Shown: positions 43,572-53,439, counted from the stretch's first letter. The stretch is DNA of 64,000 bases from an uncultured Actinomyces sp. (GCA_946998115.1 CAMPYB010000002.1:1-64000); one strand, 5' to 3'. The notes: generated from the sequence alone by a model not told the origin. Numbers and translations: made by a program.

Positions 43572-46082
43572 TTACATATCTTCATTATTATCTATTTCTA
43601 AATATTTAGTGACACCGATAACACGATCATCTTCACCAAGTTTCACAAAAATAACACCTTTTGTCACACGTCCAGTCCTATTCACTTCATTAACATTGAC
43701 GCGCACAATGTTACCATTTTGCATAATTAGCATGACTTCATCATTATCTTTGACACTTACAGCACCTGCAAGGCTACCAATTTCCTCAACAGAATTAGCT
43801 ACCTTCACACCGAGACCGCCACGATTTTGAACTCTATACTCACTAATATGTGTACGTTTAGCAAATCCACCCTCAGTCACAGTAAGCAAATCAGAAGTGT
43901 CATCAACCACTTGCATCGTCAATACTTCATCGTCATCACGCAAACGTATACCAATAACACCTTGAGTTGCACGTCCACGCGGAGGCAAATCTTCATCACT
44001 AGCACTAATACGCAAAGACTGGCCTTTTCTTGTAACAAAAATCAAATTATCATCATTTGTTACAAGTGCCGCACCTACTAGTTTATCAGTTACACCTTTT
44101 TCGTCTTCACGCAAACGTATACCAATAACACCACCAGTAGCGCGAGTCGAACGATATGCAGTAAGAGAAGTTTTCTTTACTATACCTTGAGCTGTTGCTA
44201 ATACTAAAGCTTTATCGTCATCAAAACTATCCACAGATAAAACTTGAGCTATAGTTTCGTTTGGCTCGAAAGCTAATACATTCGCAATATGCTGTCCTTT
44301 AGAATTACGTCCACCTTCAGGTAATTCATAACATTTAATTCGATACACTTTACCAAGGTTTGTAAAGAACAAAAGGTAACTATGACTTGAAGTAACAAAG
44401 AAATGTTCAACAATATCATCTTCACGCAAAGTTGCACCTTTTATTCCACGTCCACCACGATGCTGAGAACGATAAACATCAGCAGATGTTCTCTTCACAA
44501 AGCCCGAATGTGTTATAGTAACAACGCTTTCTTCTTCTGGAATAAGATCTTCAAAAGACATTTCCTGCTCATAAGGTAAGATTGCTGTTTTACGCTCTTC
44601 ACCATATTTATCAACAATTTCTTTCAGCTCTTTAGAAATTGTTTCATACTGCAATTTTTCACTAGCGATAAGCTCACGGTAACCTTTAGCTTTCGCTTCT
44701 AAATCTTCATACTCACTTAAAATCTTTTGACGCTCCAAAGCGGCGAGACGGCGCAACTGCATAGCTAAAATAGCATCAGCTTGCACCTGATCAACACCCA
44801 GAAGCCCCATTAATCCTTCGCGAGCGTCGTCGACGGTCGGAGAACGTCTAATTAAAGCTATAACTTCATCGATGTTTTCTAATGCTCTCAAATATCCGCG
44901 CAAAATATGCAGACGTTCTTCCGCTTTCCTTAGACGGAATTTTGTTCGTCTGACTATAACATCAACTTGATGTTTAACCCAATAGTAGATAAAACCGTCT
45001 AAGGAAAGGGTGCGTGGCACACCGTCGACAATCGCGAGCATATTCGCAGGAAATGAATCCTGCAATTGTGTGCGTTTATACAAGTTATTCAGCACAACTT
45101 TAGCTATCGCGTCTCTTTTTAGAACTATAACTAGTCTTTGCCCTCCACGTTCAGAGGACTCATCGCGAATATCAGCTATTCCTTGTATTTGTCCATCTTT
45201 TACTAGTTGAGCGATTTTTGCCGCTAAATTATCAGGATTTACTTGATATGGTAATTCTGTTACAACTAAACATTGTCTGTTTTGTATTTCTTCTACATTT
45301 ACTACGGCACGTTGAACTATAGATCCTCGACCTGTTCTGTAGGCTTGTTCAATACCTTTTTTACCTAAAATTGTAGCACCAGTAGGAAAATCTGGGCCTT
45401 TAACCCTTTCTAATAATGCTTCTAATAATTCTTCACGTGTCGCATTCGGGTGTGTCAGATACCATTGCACGCCATCGGCTATTTCACGTAAATTATGTGG
45501 AGGTATACGTGTTGCCATACCTACAGCTATACCTTCACTACCATTTATTAAAAGATTCGGGAATCTTGCAGGTAAAACTGTTGGTTCGAGATTTTTTCCA
45601 TCATAATTTTCTACAAAATCTACTGAATCTTCATCAATATCGCGCACCATTTCCATAGCTAAAGGTGCCATTTTACATTCCGTGTACCTCGATGCGGCTG
45701 CTCCTAGGTTTCCTGGTGAACCAAAATTACCTTGTCCAGCAACTAATGGTGCTCGCATTGACCAACTTTGAGCAAGCCTTACTAACGCATCATATATAGC
45801 AGCATCACCATGAGGGTGATAATTTGACATTACGTCACCAACAACGCGCGCACATTTAGAGAAACCAGCAGATGGTCGGAAACCCCCATCATACATACCG
45901 TATATTACTCTACGGTGAACAGGTTTTAAACCATCGCGAACTTCTGGTAATGCACGTCCAACTATAACACTCATGGCATAGTCAAGATATGACCTTTGCA
46001 TTTCTTTTTCCAGATCAACTTTTTCAATATAACCATGATTGTATTCACTGTTATTTGTTGTACTTGATGTTTTTTCTGTCAA
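43572..46082 (-). CDS. gyrA: DNA gyrase subunit A
   Basis: GyrA cleaves and rejoins DNA during negative supercoiling. The catalytic Tyr is Y133 in SRYTECK. The C-terminal half has the pinwheel blades, with the GyrA-box-type segment near QHRGGRGIKG. Quinolone-region residues are A94 (E. coli Ser83 position) and D98 (Asp87 position) in HPHGDAAIYD. The start codon is TTG with GAGAAGG upstream, 21 bases after gyrB. The 836-residue length is normal. Confidence 0.98.
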   Translation of the reverse strand: MTEKTSSTTNNSEYNHGYIEKVDLEKEMQRSYLDYAMSVIVGRALPEVRDGLKPVHRRVIYGMYDGGFRPSAGFSKCARVVGDVMSNYHPHGDAAIYDALVRLAQSWSMRAPLVAGQGNFGSPGNLGAAASRYTECKMAPLAMEMVRDIDEDSVDFVENYDGKNLEPTVLPARFPNLLINGSEGIAVGMATRIPPHNLREIADGVQWYLTHPNATREELLEALLERVKGPDFPTGATILGKKGIEQAYRTGRGSIVQRAVVNVEEIQNRQCLVVTELPYQVNPDNLAAKIAQLVKDGQIQGIADIRDESSERGGQRLVIVLKRDAIAKVVLNNLYKRTQLQDSFPANMLAIVDGVPRTLSLDGFIYYWVKHQVDVIVRRTKFRLRKAEERLHILRGYLRALENIDEVIALIRRSPTVDDAREGLMGLLGVDQVQADAILAMQLRRLAALERQKILSEYEDLEAKAKGYRELIASEKLQYETISKELKEIVDKYGEERKTAILPYEQEMSFEDLIPEEESVVTITHSGFVKRTSADVYRSQHRGGRGIKGATLREDDIVEHFFVTSSHSYLLFFTNLGKVYRIKCYELPEGGRNSKGQHIANVLAFEPNETIAQVLSVDSFDDDKALVLATAQGIVKKTSLTAYRSTRATGGVIGIRLREDEKGVTDKLVGAALVTNDDNLIFVTRKGQSLRISASDEDLPPRGRATQGVIGIRLRDDDEVLTMQVVDDTSDLLTVTEGGFAKRTHISEYRVQNRGGLGVKVANSVEEIGSLAGAVSVKDNDEVMLIMQNGNIVRVNVNEVNRTGRVTKGVIFVKLGEDDRVIGVTKYLEIDNNEDM

Positions 46083-46103
46083 TTTTCTGCCTTCTCTTTA
46101 TTG

Positions 46104-48107
46104 TTATATGTCTAAGAAACGTACATCGGTAGCGTTACGTTGTATAAATCCTCTACGTGATTCAACATCTTCACCCATTAGTACAGTAAATATTTCATCA
46201 GCCGATGCGGCATCATTTAATGTCACTTGTTTTAATATTCTAAATTCAGGATCCATTGTTGTTTCCCAAAGTTCACTGGCATTCATTTCACCCAAACCTT
46301 TATATCTTTGTATACCACTTTCTTTAGGTAATTTTTTGCCAGCTTTTAAACCATCTTTCACGAGTTGCTCTTTTTCTTTGTCAGAATAAACAAACTCATG
46401 ATGAGAATTTGTCCATTTTAATCTGTATAACGGTGGTGTTGCCAAATAAACATATCCATTTTCAATTAACGGTTTTAAGTATCTGAATAAGAATGTTAAC
46501 AGCAGTGTAGCAATATGTTGACCATCAACATCAGCGTCAGCCATTAATACAATTTTGTGATATCTAAGTTTATTGATATCAAATTCTTGACCTATTCCTG
46601 TTCCGAAAGCTGTTATCAATGCTCCAATTTCGTTATTAGATAAAGCCTTGTCTAATCTTGCTTTTTCAACGTTTAATATTTTTCCTCTAATAGGCATGAT
46701 AGCTTGATGCTCAGGATCTCTACCACCAACAGCACTACCACCAGCTGAGTCACCCTCTACAATAAATATTTCACAATGTTCAGGATTCCTGCTAGAACAA
46801 TCACGTAATTTACCAGGCATAGACGCAGATTCTAATATTCCTTTACGCCTTGTTGCTTCCCTAGCTTTTCTAGCTGCTACACGTGCAGCTGCAGCCGATT
46901 GTGCTTTGTTTATTATACTTTTTGCATCTGCAGGATGTGAATCAAACCAGTCTGTTAAATATGCATAAAGTTGTTGTTGTACGAATGTTTTAGCTTCCGT
47001 ATTACCTAATTTAGTTTTAGTTTGTCCTTCAAACTGTGGGTTTGTTAACTTTACAGAAATAACCGCTGTAAGACCTTCACGTATATCATCGCCAGTTAAA
47101 TTATCATCTTTTTCTTTCAGAATATTTTTTTCTCTAGCGTATTTATTTGTTATGCTCGTAAGAGCAGTCCTGAATCCCTCTTCATGTGTTCCACCTTCAG
47201 TCGTATTAATAGTATTTGCATACGTATACAACGATTCTGAATACGAAGTTGTCCATTGCATTGCTATTTCTAAGCTTAGTGTTTTATCTTCACTTTCTGC
47301 TTCAAAATCTATTATCTCTGGGTTCACAATTTCCGTTTTTTTAGTGGAGTTTATGAATTTAACGTAATCTCTTAACCCACCTTCATAGCAATATGTTACT
47401 TTATTTATTTGTGATTGTTCATCGTCTTCACCGACAATTTCGTCACCTTTTGTTTCATGTCGCTCATCTACAAGAGTAAGCGTAAGTCCTTTATTTAGAA
47501 ACGCCATTTGTTGGAATCTTGTTCTAAGTGTTTCAAATGAATAAGTCGTCGTTTCAAAAATATCTTCATTTGCCCAAAAAGTTACTGTTGTTCCCGTTTT
47601 TGTTGTCTGCTCACCTTTGCGTAAAGGTCCTGTAGGATTTCCATTTATAAAGTCCATATTCCATTTATAGCCGTCACGACAAACTTCAACTTCAAGTTTT
47701 TTACTCAAAGCATTTACTACAGAAACACCTACACCGTGCAAACCACCTGATACAGCGTAACCGCCACCACCAAATTTTCCACCAGCATGTAATATTGTTA
47801 AAACGACTTCAACAGCAGGTTTCCCTTCAGTAGGATGAATATCCACTGGTATTCCACGACCATTATCAACTACTTTTACTCCACCATCTTTAAGTAGAGT
47901 TATCTCTATATGAGTACAATATCCAGCTAATGCTTCATCAACTGAATTATCTACTACTTCATATACTAGATGATGTAGTCCTCGTTCACCTGTTGAACCA
48001 ATATACATTCCTGGACGTTGACGTACAGCTTCCAAGCCTTCTAAAACTGTAATATTTGTTGCATCATACTCTTTTTTTGAAGTTTCATTTTGGTCGTGTT
48101 CTACCAC
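46104..48107 (-). CDS. gyrB: DNA gyrase subunit B
   Basis: GyrB hydrolyses ATP to drive supercoiling by GyrA. GHKL motifs are visible (DNSVDEALAGY, DNGRGIPVD, GGLHGVGVSVVNALS), followed by the transducer domain and the TOPRIM region (EGDSAGGSA, and DADVDGQHI). The C-terminus ends with the usual RRGFIQRNA. 667 residues is the short form typical of actinobacteria and Gram-positives. The start is GTG with GGAG upstream. gyrA follows 21 bases later, so both are cotranscribed. Confidence 0.98.
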   Translation of the reverse strand: MVEHDQNETSKKEYDATNITVLEGLEAVRQRPGMYIGSTGERGLHHLVYEVVDNSVDEALAGYCTHIEITLLKDGGVKVVDNGRGIPVDIHPTEGKPAVEVVLTILHAGGKFGGGGYAVSGGLHGVGVSVVNALSKKLEVEVCRDGYKWNMDFINGNPTGPLRKGEQTTKTGTTVTFWANEDIFETTTYSFETLRTRFQQMAFLNKGLTLTLVDERHETKGDEIVGEDDEQSQINKVTYCYEGGLRDYVKFINSTKKTEIVNPEIIDFEAESEDKTLSLEIAMQWTTSYSESLYTYANTINTTEGGTHEEGFRTALTSITNKYAREKNILKEKDDNLTGDDIREGLTAVISVKLTNPQFEGQTKTKLGNTEAKTFVQQQLYAYLTDWFDSHPADAKSIINKAQSAAAARVAARKAREATRRKGILESASMPGKLRDCSSRNPEHCEIFIVEGDSAGGSAVGGRDPEHQAIMPIRGKILNVEKARLDKALSNNEIGALITAFGTGIGQEFDINKLRYHKIVLMADADVDGQHIATLLLTFLFRYLKPLIENGYVYLATPPLYRLKWTNSHHEFVYSDKEKEQLVKDGLKAGKKLPKESGIQRYKGLGEMNASELWETTMDPEFRILKQVTLNDAASADEIFTVLMGEDVESRRGFIQRNATDVRFLDI

Positions 48108-48268
48108 TTGATACTCTCCATTATTTATTTACGAAAAAACTATGTCTATTCTACCTTTTTTTAATAGTTTTTTCACTTACTTTATCTTTATTGTGCATTA
48201 TTAGGCTAATAATCATATTCTTACTACTTTTCAATAGCCCCCTATTGGTTTATTTTAAGCGTACTCAT

Positions 48269-48796
48269 TTAGCCATATGTGTCTCTTGGGCCTCTACCTT
48301 TTATTCGCCTGTCACTAAAATATTGTTTCGGAGCTTTCGGACCTTCTATTTTTATTTTTTTAACCAAATGTGAATTGAAATAATCATCTAGTTCTCTTTG
48401 CATTTTTGCTTGTAGCAATCTCATTTTACTTGCCCACATTGTAGATGAACAACACAAGTATAAAGTATCATTTTTAAAATCTTTTATTTTTACATTTTTA
48501 GCTATATATTCGCCAACTATTTCTTTCCAAGAAGTAATTATTCTTACTTTTAATAATTCTTTTTCCCAATGCATTATTTCTATAAGAGTGTCAAAACAGT
48601 CACCTATTTTTACAATATCATTATATTTTGATGCAAATAGTTTTTCGTTGAAATATTTCTTTTTATCCTCATTTTTTTTATTTTTATAATATTCTTTTAT
48701 TTTTTGTTTAATTTTGGGATCTAATTTCATTAAAGTGAATTTTTCTTCAACAACTTTTTTTACACGGTTTTCTATTTCTTCATTTGATAGTTGCAT
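48269..48796 (-). CDS. DciA-like DUF721 protein
   Basis: The C-terminal 100 residues match DUF721: SWKEIVGEYIAKNVKIKDF, DTLYLCCSSTMWASKMRLLQ and VKKIKIEGP. DciA proteins help load the replicative helicase DnaB in bacteria without DnaC or DnaI, and lie between recF and gyrB in actinobacteria (Rv0004). The ATG overlaps the recF stop by one base (TAATG). The N-terminal half is Lys/Glu-rich and not recognised. Confidence 0.9.
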   Translation of the reverse strand: MQLSNEEIENRVKKVVEEKFTLMKLDPKIKQKIKEYYKNKKNEDKKKYFNEKLFASKYNDIVKIGDCFDTLIEIMHWEKELLKVRIITSWKEIVGEYIAKNVKIKDFKNDTLYLCCSSTMWASKMRLLQAKMQRELDDYFNSHLVKKIKIEGPKAPKQYFSDRRIKGRGPRDTYG

Positions 48797-49953
48797 TATT
48801 CACACTCTTTTATTTGACTAATACCATCTATATTTTTTACGTTATATTTTTTAGCTTTTATTCCAATAGGTATATCATTTTCAACAGCAACAGTTATAAA
48901 AACTTGTTCAATTTTCTTCATTATTTCTATTATACTTTTTCTTCTATTTTCGTCTAATTCCGCAAATACATCATCTAATATAAGTATTGGATCAGTGTTG
49001 AATATTTCCTTTATTAGTTCGTGTGAAGCAATTTTTAACGCTAATACGCTCGACCATGTTTCACCGTGACTTGCATATCCTTTTATAGGTAGATTATCTA
49101 AATAAAAATCTATATCATCCCTATGAGTTCCAATAAGATTTATTCCTCTTTCTATCTCTCTATTTTTATTTTCATCTAATATTTGTAAATATTTTTCTTT
49201 TATTTCTTTAATCGATTGATTTTCACTAATATTTTTTCCATATTTTTCTACACTATTTTTATATATGATATTAATTTTTTTTGTGTCATTAGAAACTTTC
49301 TCATATGCACATTGGAGTAAAGGCTTTATTTTAGTAATTATTTCCATTCTTATTTTTAATGTTTTAGCAAATAATTCAGCTAATTTTTCATTCCAAATTT
49401 GTAATATATTTTCATCATTTATTTGTCTTATTTTTAATGTTTTCAGCAAAGCGGCTCTTTGTTTTAAAACCCTGTCTATTTCTATTCTTACACCCATATA
49501 AGTCGGATATATTTGTGTTGCCAATTCATCAATAAAATTTCTCCGAACACTTGGATCAAGCTTTATTATTTGTAAATCTTCAGGAGCAAAAATTATTGTC
49601 TTTATTTTTCCCAATATTTCTTTATTGTTCACATTATTTTTATTTAATCTTGCCCTATTAGGTTTACCTTGAATTACTTCTAATTCAATAAGAGTTTTAT
49701 AATCATTTTCTTCAACTTTCGCACGAAGTATTGCCCCTGTAGGAGGTGCTTCATTTTTGTTTTCACATCGTATTAATGCGTTATCATTTTTATTTCTATG
49801 TGAACTAAAAGTTGATAGATACACTATTGCTTCAACTAGATTAGTTTTTCCTTGCCCATTTTTACCAACTAAAATATTTATTCCTCTAGGGAAAGAAATA
49901 ACTAGTTCTTTATAAGACCTGTAATCAGTTAAAGCAAGATCCGTCACATGCAT
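48796..49953 (-). CDS. recF: DNA replication and repair protein RecF
   Basis: RecF is an SMC-like ATPase that helps load RecA at gaps. It has Walker A GKNGQGKTNLVEAI near residue 33, a central helical region, the signature-type segment ASHGETWSSVLALKIA near 290, and Walker B ILILDDVFAELDE near 327. The 385-residue length is typical. It begins 13 bases after dnaN and overlaps dciA by one base. Confidence 0.97.
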   Translation of the reverse strand: MHVTDLALTDYRSYKELVISFPRGINILVGKNGQGKTNLVEAIVYLSTFSSHRNKNDNALIRCENKNEAPPTGAILRAKVEENDYKTLIELEVIQGKPNRARLNKNNVNNKEILGKIKTIIFAPEDLQIIKLDPSVRRNFIDELATQIYPTYMGVRIEIDRVLKQRAALLKTLKIRQINDENILQIWNEKLAELFAKTLKIRMEIITKIKPLLQCAYEKVSNDTKKINIIYKNSVEKYGKNISENQSIKEIKEKYLQILDENKNREIERGINLIGTHRDDIDFYLDNLPIKGYASHGETWSSVLALKIASHELIKEIFNTDPILILDDVFAELDENRRKSIIEIMKKIEQVFITVAVENDIPIGIKAKKYNVKNIDGISQIKECE

Positions 49954-49966
49954 CTTTTTACTTTCA

Positions 49967-51091
49967 CTATTTACGCACAGGCATTAATAAATATTTAAAT
50001 TCTTCCACAGCCTCATTATTTTCATCACTCCATCCTTTTATAAGTATTGCTTTATTCGGATGATTGAAGAAAAATTTAGCATATTTTGCTTCTAAAACGC
50101 TTAAACCTTCTAGTAAAAATGTAGGATTGAACGAAACAGTTATTGTTTCACCGTTTAAATTAGAACTTATACTTTCACTAGCTTGTGTTTCGTCACCGCT
50201 TCCAGCTTCTAAAATTATTGCATCCTCATCGAAATTAAATGTCATAGGTTCATTAGGATTTAAAACTATTCCTACACGTTTTATTGACTCTATAAGTTCT
50301 TTTGTTTCAACTAAAGCAGTAATTGGTGTTTGTGTTGGAAATAGTTCATCAACTCGTGGATATTCACCTTCACGTAAAGATGATATGATTTGCTGTCCAA
50401 CTGTTTCAAATCCTATCAACGTACTTTCTTCACCATTGTTGTTTAAACCGACACTTATATTTCCAGTGTTATTTAATGAACGACCAATATCATATAAATT
50501 TTTAGCTTTTATTAAAACTGAAATATTTATATTTTCATCTTTAGGATTCCACTGTAATTCACCTTTTGAAAGTCTAAATCTATCAGTAGTTGTCATGGAT
50601 ATTTTATTTCCAATAAAATCTATTTTTACACTAGAAAGCACTGGAATCATGTCATCTTTAGAAGCTGATATTTTAATTTGATTAATAAGATTAAAGAAAC
50701 TTTGTGAATCAACTGTTCCTAAAATTTGTGGCATGTCATTTATGCTAGGATATTCATCAATATTCATTGTTGGTAAAACAAACTTTGATGTTCCACATTT
50801 TATTAATGCTTTACTTCCATCTAAAGTTATTGTTACTGGTTTATTAGGAAGTAGCTTAGAGATATCAGCTAAAAGTTTACCTGATACTAAAATTTTTCCT
50901 TGCTCTAAAACTTTAGCTTCAATCTGACAAGTAGCAGATGCATCGTCACCAACTGATTGTAATGTTACTGTTTCGTCTTGAGCAATGATAAGTACACCCA
51001 TTCTTATAGGAGAAGTACTTTTGGTTTGTAACATATGTGATACCCAAACTACAGCGTTGGTCAATACAGATTTATCTAATGTAACTTTCAA
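49967..51091 (-). CDS. dnaN: DNA polymerase III beta sliding clamp
   Basis: DnaN encircles DNA and tethers the replicative polymerase. The 374-residue protein has the three-domain clamp layout: MKVTLDKSVLTNAVVWV at the start, TDRFRLSKGEL and DELFPTQ in the middle, and the C-terminal EFKYLLMPVRK. The start codon is TTG: the only nearby ATG is followed by an in-frame stop two codons later, and AAGGAG lies 5 bases before TTG. It is 319 bases downstream of dnaA. Confidence 0.97.
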   Translation of the reverse strand: MKVTLDKSVLTNAVVWVSHMLQTKSTSPIRMGVLIIAQDETVTLQSVGDDASATCQIEAKVLEQGKILVSGKLLADISKLLPNKPVTITLDGSKALIKCGTSKFVLPTMNIDEYPSINDMPQILGTVDSQSFFNLINQIKISASKDDMIPVLSSVKIDFIGNKISMTTTDRFRLSKGELQWNPKDENINISVLIKAKNLYDIGRSLNNTGNISVGLNNNGEESTLIGFETVGQQIISSLREGEYPRVDELFPTQTPITALVETKELIESIKRVGIVLNPNEPMTFNFDEDAIILEAGSGDETQASESISSNLNGETITVSFNPTFLLEGLSVLEAKYAKFFFNHPNKAILIKGWSDENNEAVEEFKYLLMPVRK

Positions 51092-51410
51092 AGCATCTCC
51101 TTATAAATACTACACGTATACTGTAGATTATAATTTATATTTTTTACTCTATAAAGATTTATTATATGCACAGTTAAATGATATTTGTTTTTATATAAAA
51201 ATTTTTTTAATTAAATATTAATTACATTATGTCTTGTGGATATTGTGTAAAAGTAGTTTTTTTATTTGAATATGAATGTTTTTAATTGTGGATAACAATT
51301 GTCAATATCTTGTGAATATGTTTTTAATTGTGGATAACATTTAATATGCACATTTAACACACATTTAAAAACTTAGTTTTCCACAAAAAAGTTTAGTTTT
51401 CCACAGAGGT
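51092..51410. other. dnaA-dnaN intergenic region with DnaA boxes (candidate oriC)
   Basis: Two perfect DnaA boxes (TGTGGATAA at 51287-51295 and 51329-51337) and three one-mismatch boxes (51235-51243, 51377-51385, 51397-51405) are present, with long A/T tracts such as 51200-51225. Two TTTTCCACA boxes lie just after the dnaA stop. In many actinobacteria oriC is in this interval, but the box number here is modest. The dnaN promoter must also lie here; I cannot place it with confidence. Confidence 0.7.
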
Positions 51411-52967
51411 TTATGAGAATCTATTTTTATTTATTTGACTAGAAAGAGCAGTAATATGAAAGTATGCTTCAGATTCCTGTTTCACTAATTTTTTCATTTT
51501 ATCTGTAGCATGCATTATAGTAGTGTGATCCTTGCCAAATGCTTCACCTATAACTGGTAAAGAATAACTGGTAAATGTTCTACATAAGTACATCGCTATT
51601 TGTCTTGGGAAACAAATTTTTTTAGACCTGCTATTAGAATGCATTTGTTCAACTGTAATATTAAAGTGATCAGCAGTAAGTTCTATTATTTGCTCTAAAG
51701 AAAGAGGAACAGTTGAAACATCATTAGTTAATTCCTTTAGAATTTCCTTAGCAGCATCTAAAGTAATTTCAGTTTTATACAAACTTGAATAAGCTAAAAT
51801 TTGCGTTAAAGCACCTTCTAGTTCGCGAATATTTGTTGTCACAACTGAAGCTATGAAAGTAATCACTTCTGAAGGCAAAGTAATACCTTCACGTTCAGTT
51901 TTACTTTCTAAAATAGCTCTTCTAATTTCCATATTAGGAGATTGGATATCACAAATAATTCCAGATTTGAAACGACTAACAAGTCTGTCTTCAAGATTTT
52001 TTAAATCTTTAGGATGTACATCTGAAGTTAAAACTATCTGTTTATTAGCATTATAAAGAGTGTTGAAAGTATTAAAAAATTCTTCCAAAGTACCCTCTTT
52101 ACCTTTTAAAAATTGAATATCATCAATTAAAAGAATATCGACTTTCCTGTATTTTTCAGAAAATTTTAATCTAGAATCATTTCTAATTGCACTAACAAAC
52201 TCATTAGTAAATTCTTCACTAGTAACATACCTGACTTCGTATTCTGGGTTTAGGCGACACATTAAATTACCCATAGCATGTAAAAGATGTGTTTTACCTA
52301 AACCACTTCCGCCATAAATAAATAAAGGGTTATATTCAATTCCAGGATTTTCAGCTACTGAAATAGCTGCGGCATGAGCGAAATTATTTGTAGGACCAGT
52401 AACGAAAGTTTCAAAAGTATACTTAGGATTTAAATGAGATTTTTCATCATAATATTTAAACTCTTTTACAGTATTCGGTAAAGTGGATACACTCTTTTCT
52501 GTTGTATTTTCTGTAGAAATACTTTCATCAGTAAAATTGGCGCCAATTTTGGGATTAGTAGCCATGTCATTTAAATTGAATTCTTCAAAATCAAGATTTG
52601 GTTTATTATTCACACTGGAATTAGTATTTGAAGAATTTATAGAAGATTGTAAAGTTTGAGGAGAAATATCAGCCTGATTAAAAGTATCAACATTGGTAGT
52701 AGTAGAAGTGAGAGTACTATCTATAACTGTTGTAAAAGATTGTAAAGGAACATTTAATTTTGAAAGAAAAATTATGAAGTTATTTTTATAATTTTGCTCA
52801 ACATGATTTTTTATAAATTCGTTAGGAACTAAAAGAATTACTTGACCGCTTTGAAAATCTACTATTAGCTTACATAAACTTAAAAATCCTTTTTCTTTAG
52901 GGCCAATACTTGGAGATAATTCTTGAATAAAATTTTCCCAAAGTGTTTCTTCGTCTATTTGATCCAT
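51411..52967 (-). CDS. dnaA: Chromosomal replication initiator DnaA
   Basis: DnaA binds the DnaA boxes and opens the origin. Domain I is residues 1-85. A low-complexity Ser/Thr/Asn linker follows. The AAA+ domain has Walker A GGSGLGKTHLLHAMGN and Walker B ILLIDDIQFLKGK. The C-terminal domain IV has FGKDHTTIMHATDKM, the DNA-binding signature. The 518-residue length is normal for actinobacteria. AGGAA lies 8 bases before the ATG. Box clusters flank the gene on both sides, so autoregulation is likely. Confidence 0.98.
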   Translation of the reverse strand: MDQIDEETLWENFIQELSPSIGPKEKGFLSLCKLIVDFQSGQVILLVPNEFIKNHVEQNYKNNFIIFLSKLNVPLQSFTTVIDSTLTSTTTNVDTFNQADISPQTLQSSINSSNTNSSVNNKPNLDFEEFNLNDMATNPKIGANFTDESISTENTTEKSVSTLPNTVKEFKYYDEKSHLNPKYTFETFVTGPTNNFAHAAAISVAENPGIEYNPLFIYGGSGLGKTHLLHAMGNLMCRLNPEYEVRYVTSEEFTNEFVSAIRNDSRLKFSEKYRKVDILLIDDIQFLKGKEGTLEEFFNTFNTLYNANKQIVLTSDVHPKDLKNLEDRLVSRFKSGIICDIQSPNMEIRRAILESKTEREGITLPSEVITFIASVVTTNIRELEGALTQILAYSSLYKTEITLDAAKEILKELTNDVSTVPLSLEQIIELTADHFNITVEQMHSNSRSKKICFPRQIAMYLCRTFTSYSLPVIGEAFGKDHTTIMHATDKMKKLVKQESEAYFHITALSSQINKNRFS

Positions 52968-53208
52968 GTCTAATGTTCCTGAAAATAATAAATTTATAAA
53001 ATCGGTTAAATAGTAGAATTAAAAAAAGTTATACACAAGGTTATACACAAATGTGGATAAGTAATTACAAATATGTAATTATTTCAATTAATGAAAGAAT
53101 ATTGTGAATTCAAAAAACAACATTCATGTAATTTTTGTGGATAAAAAAGTAAAATTTGTGGATAAAAATAAACAAATATAATAAAAAAGAAAAATTTGAG
53201 AAAAGTCT
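52968..53208. other. rpmH-dnaA intergenic region with DnaA boxes (candidate oriC)
   Basis: Together with 53209-53301 this forms a 334-base gap. Three perfect DnaA boxes read TGTGGATAA at 53052-53060, 53136-53144 and 53157-53165. Two one-mismatch TTATACACA boxes lie at 53029-53037 and 53041-53049. Transcription diverges from this point, with dnaA leftward and rpmH rightward. By gene polarity this is the best single location for the origin. Confidence 0.7.
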
Positions 53209-53237
53209 TTGACGTAAAGGAAAATAGCGTATAAAAT
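53209..53237 (+). promoter_or_regulatory. rpmH promoter
   Basis: TTGACG (53209-53214) and TAAAAT (53232-53237) are 17 bases apart; an overlapping TATAAA at 53230 gives 15. The start of transcription would be about 60 bases before rpmH, immediately right of the last DnaA box. Confidence 0.7.
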
Positions 53238-53301
53238 GTCTCTTTGTATTGTTCATATTTTTAAAAGTATGAGATGGTAAATAAAATTACAGGAGAAACT
53301 C

Positions 53302-53439
53302 GTGACAAAGAGGACTTTCCAACCAAATAATCGCCGTCGCGCGAAAGTACATGGTTTCCGTTTGCGTATGCGTACGCGTGCAGGTCGTGCAATTCTATCA
53401 GCTCGCCGTCGCAAAGGACGTGCACAACTATCTGCATAA
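53302..53439 (+). CDS. rpmH: 50S ribosomal protein L34
   Basis: This 45-residue ribosomal protein begins MTKRTFQPNNRRRAKVHGF and ends ARRRKGRAQLSA, a complete L34. The GTG start is preceded by AGGAGAAACTC. Its codons, mostly CGT/CGC for Arg and GC-ended, are visibly more GC-rich than all neighbouring genes. It is followed after one base by rnpA. Confidence 0.97.
   Translation: MTKRTFQPNNRRRAKVHGFRLRMRTRAGRAILSARRRKGRAQLSA

Noticed and set aside
48197..48213. Inverted repeat ATTATTA/TAATAAT before gyrB
   Set aside because: A/T-only 7-bp arms are expected by chance in this composition; no supporting operator consensus.
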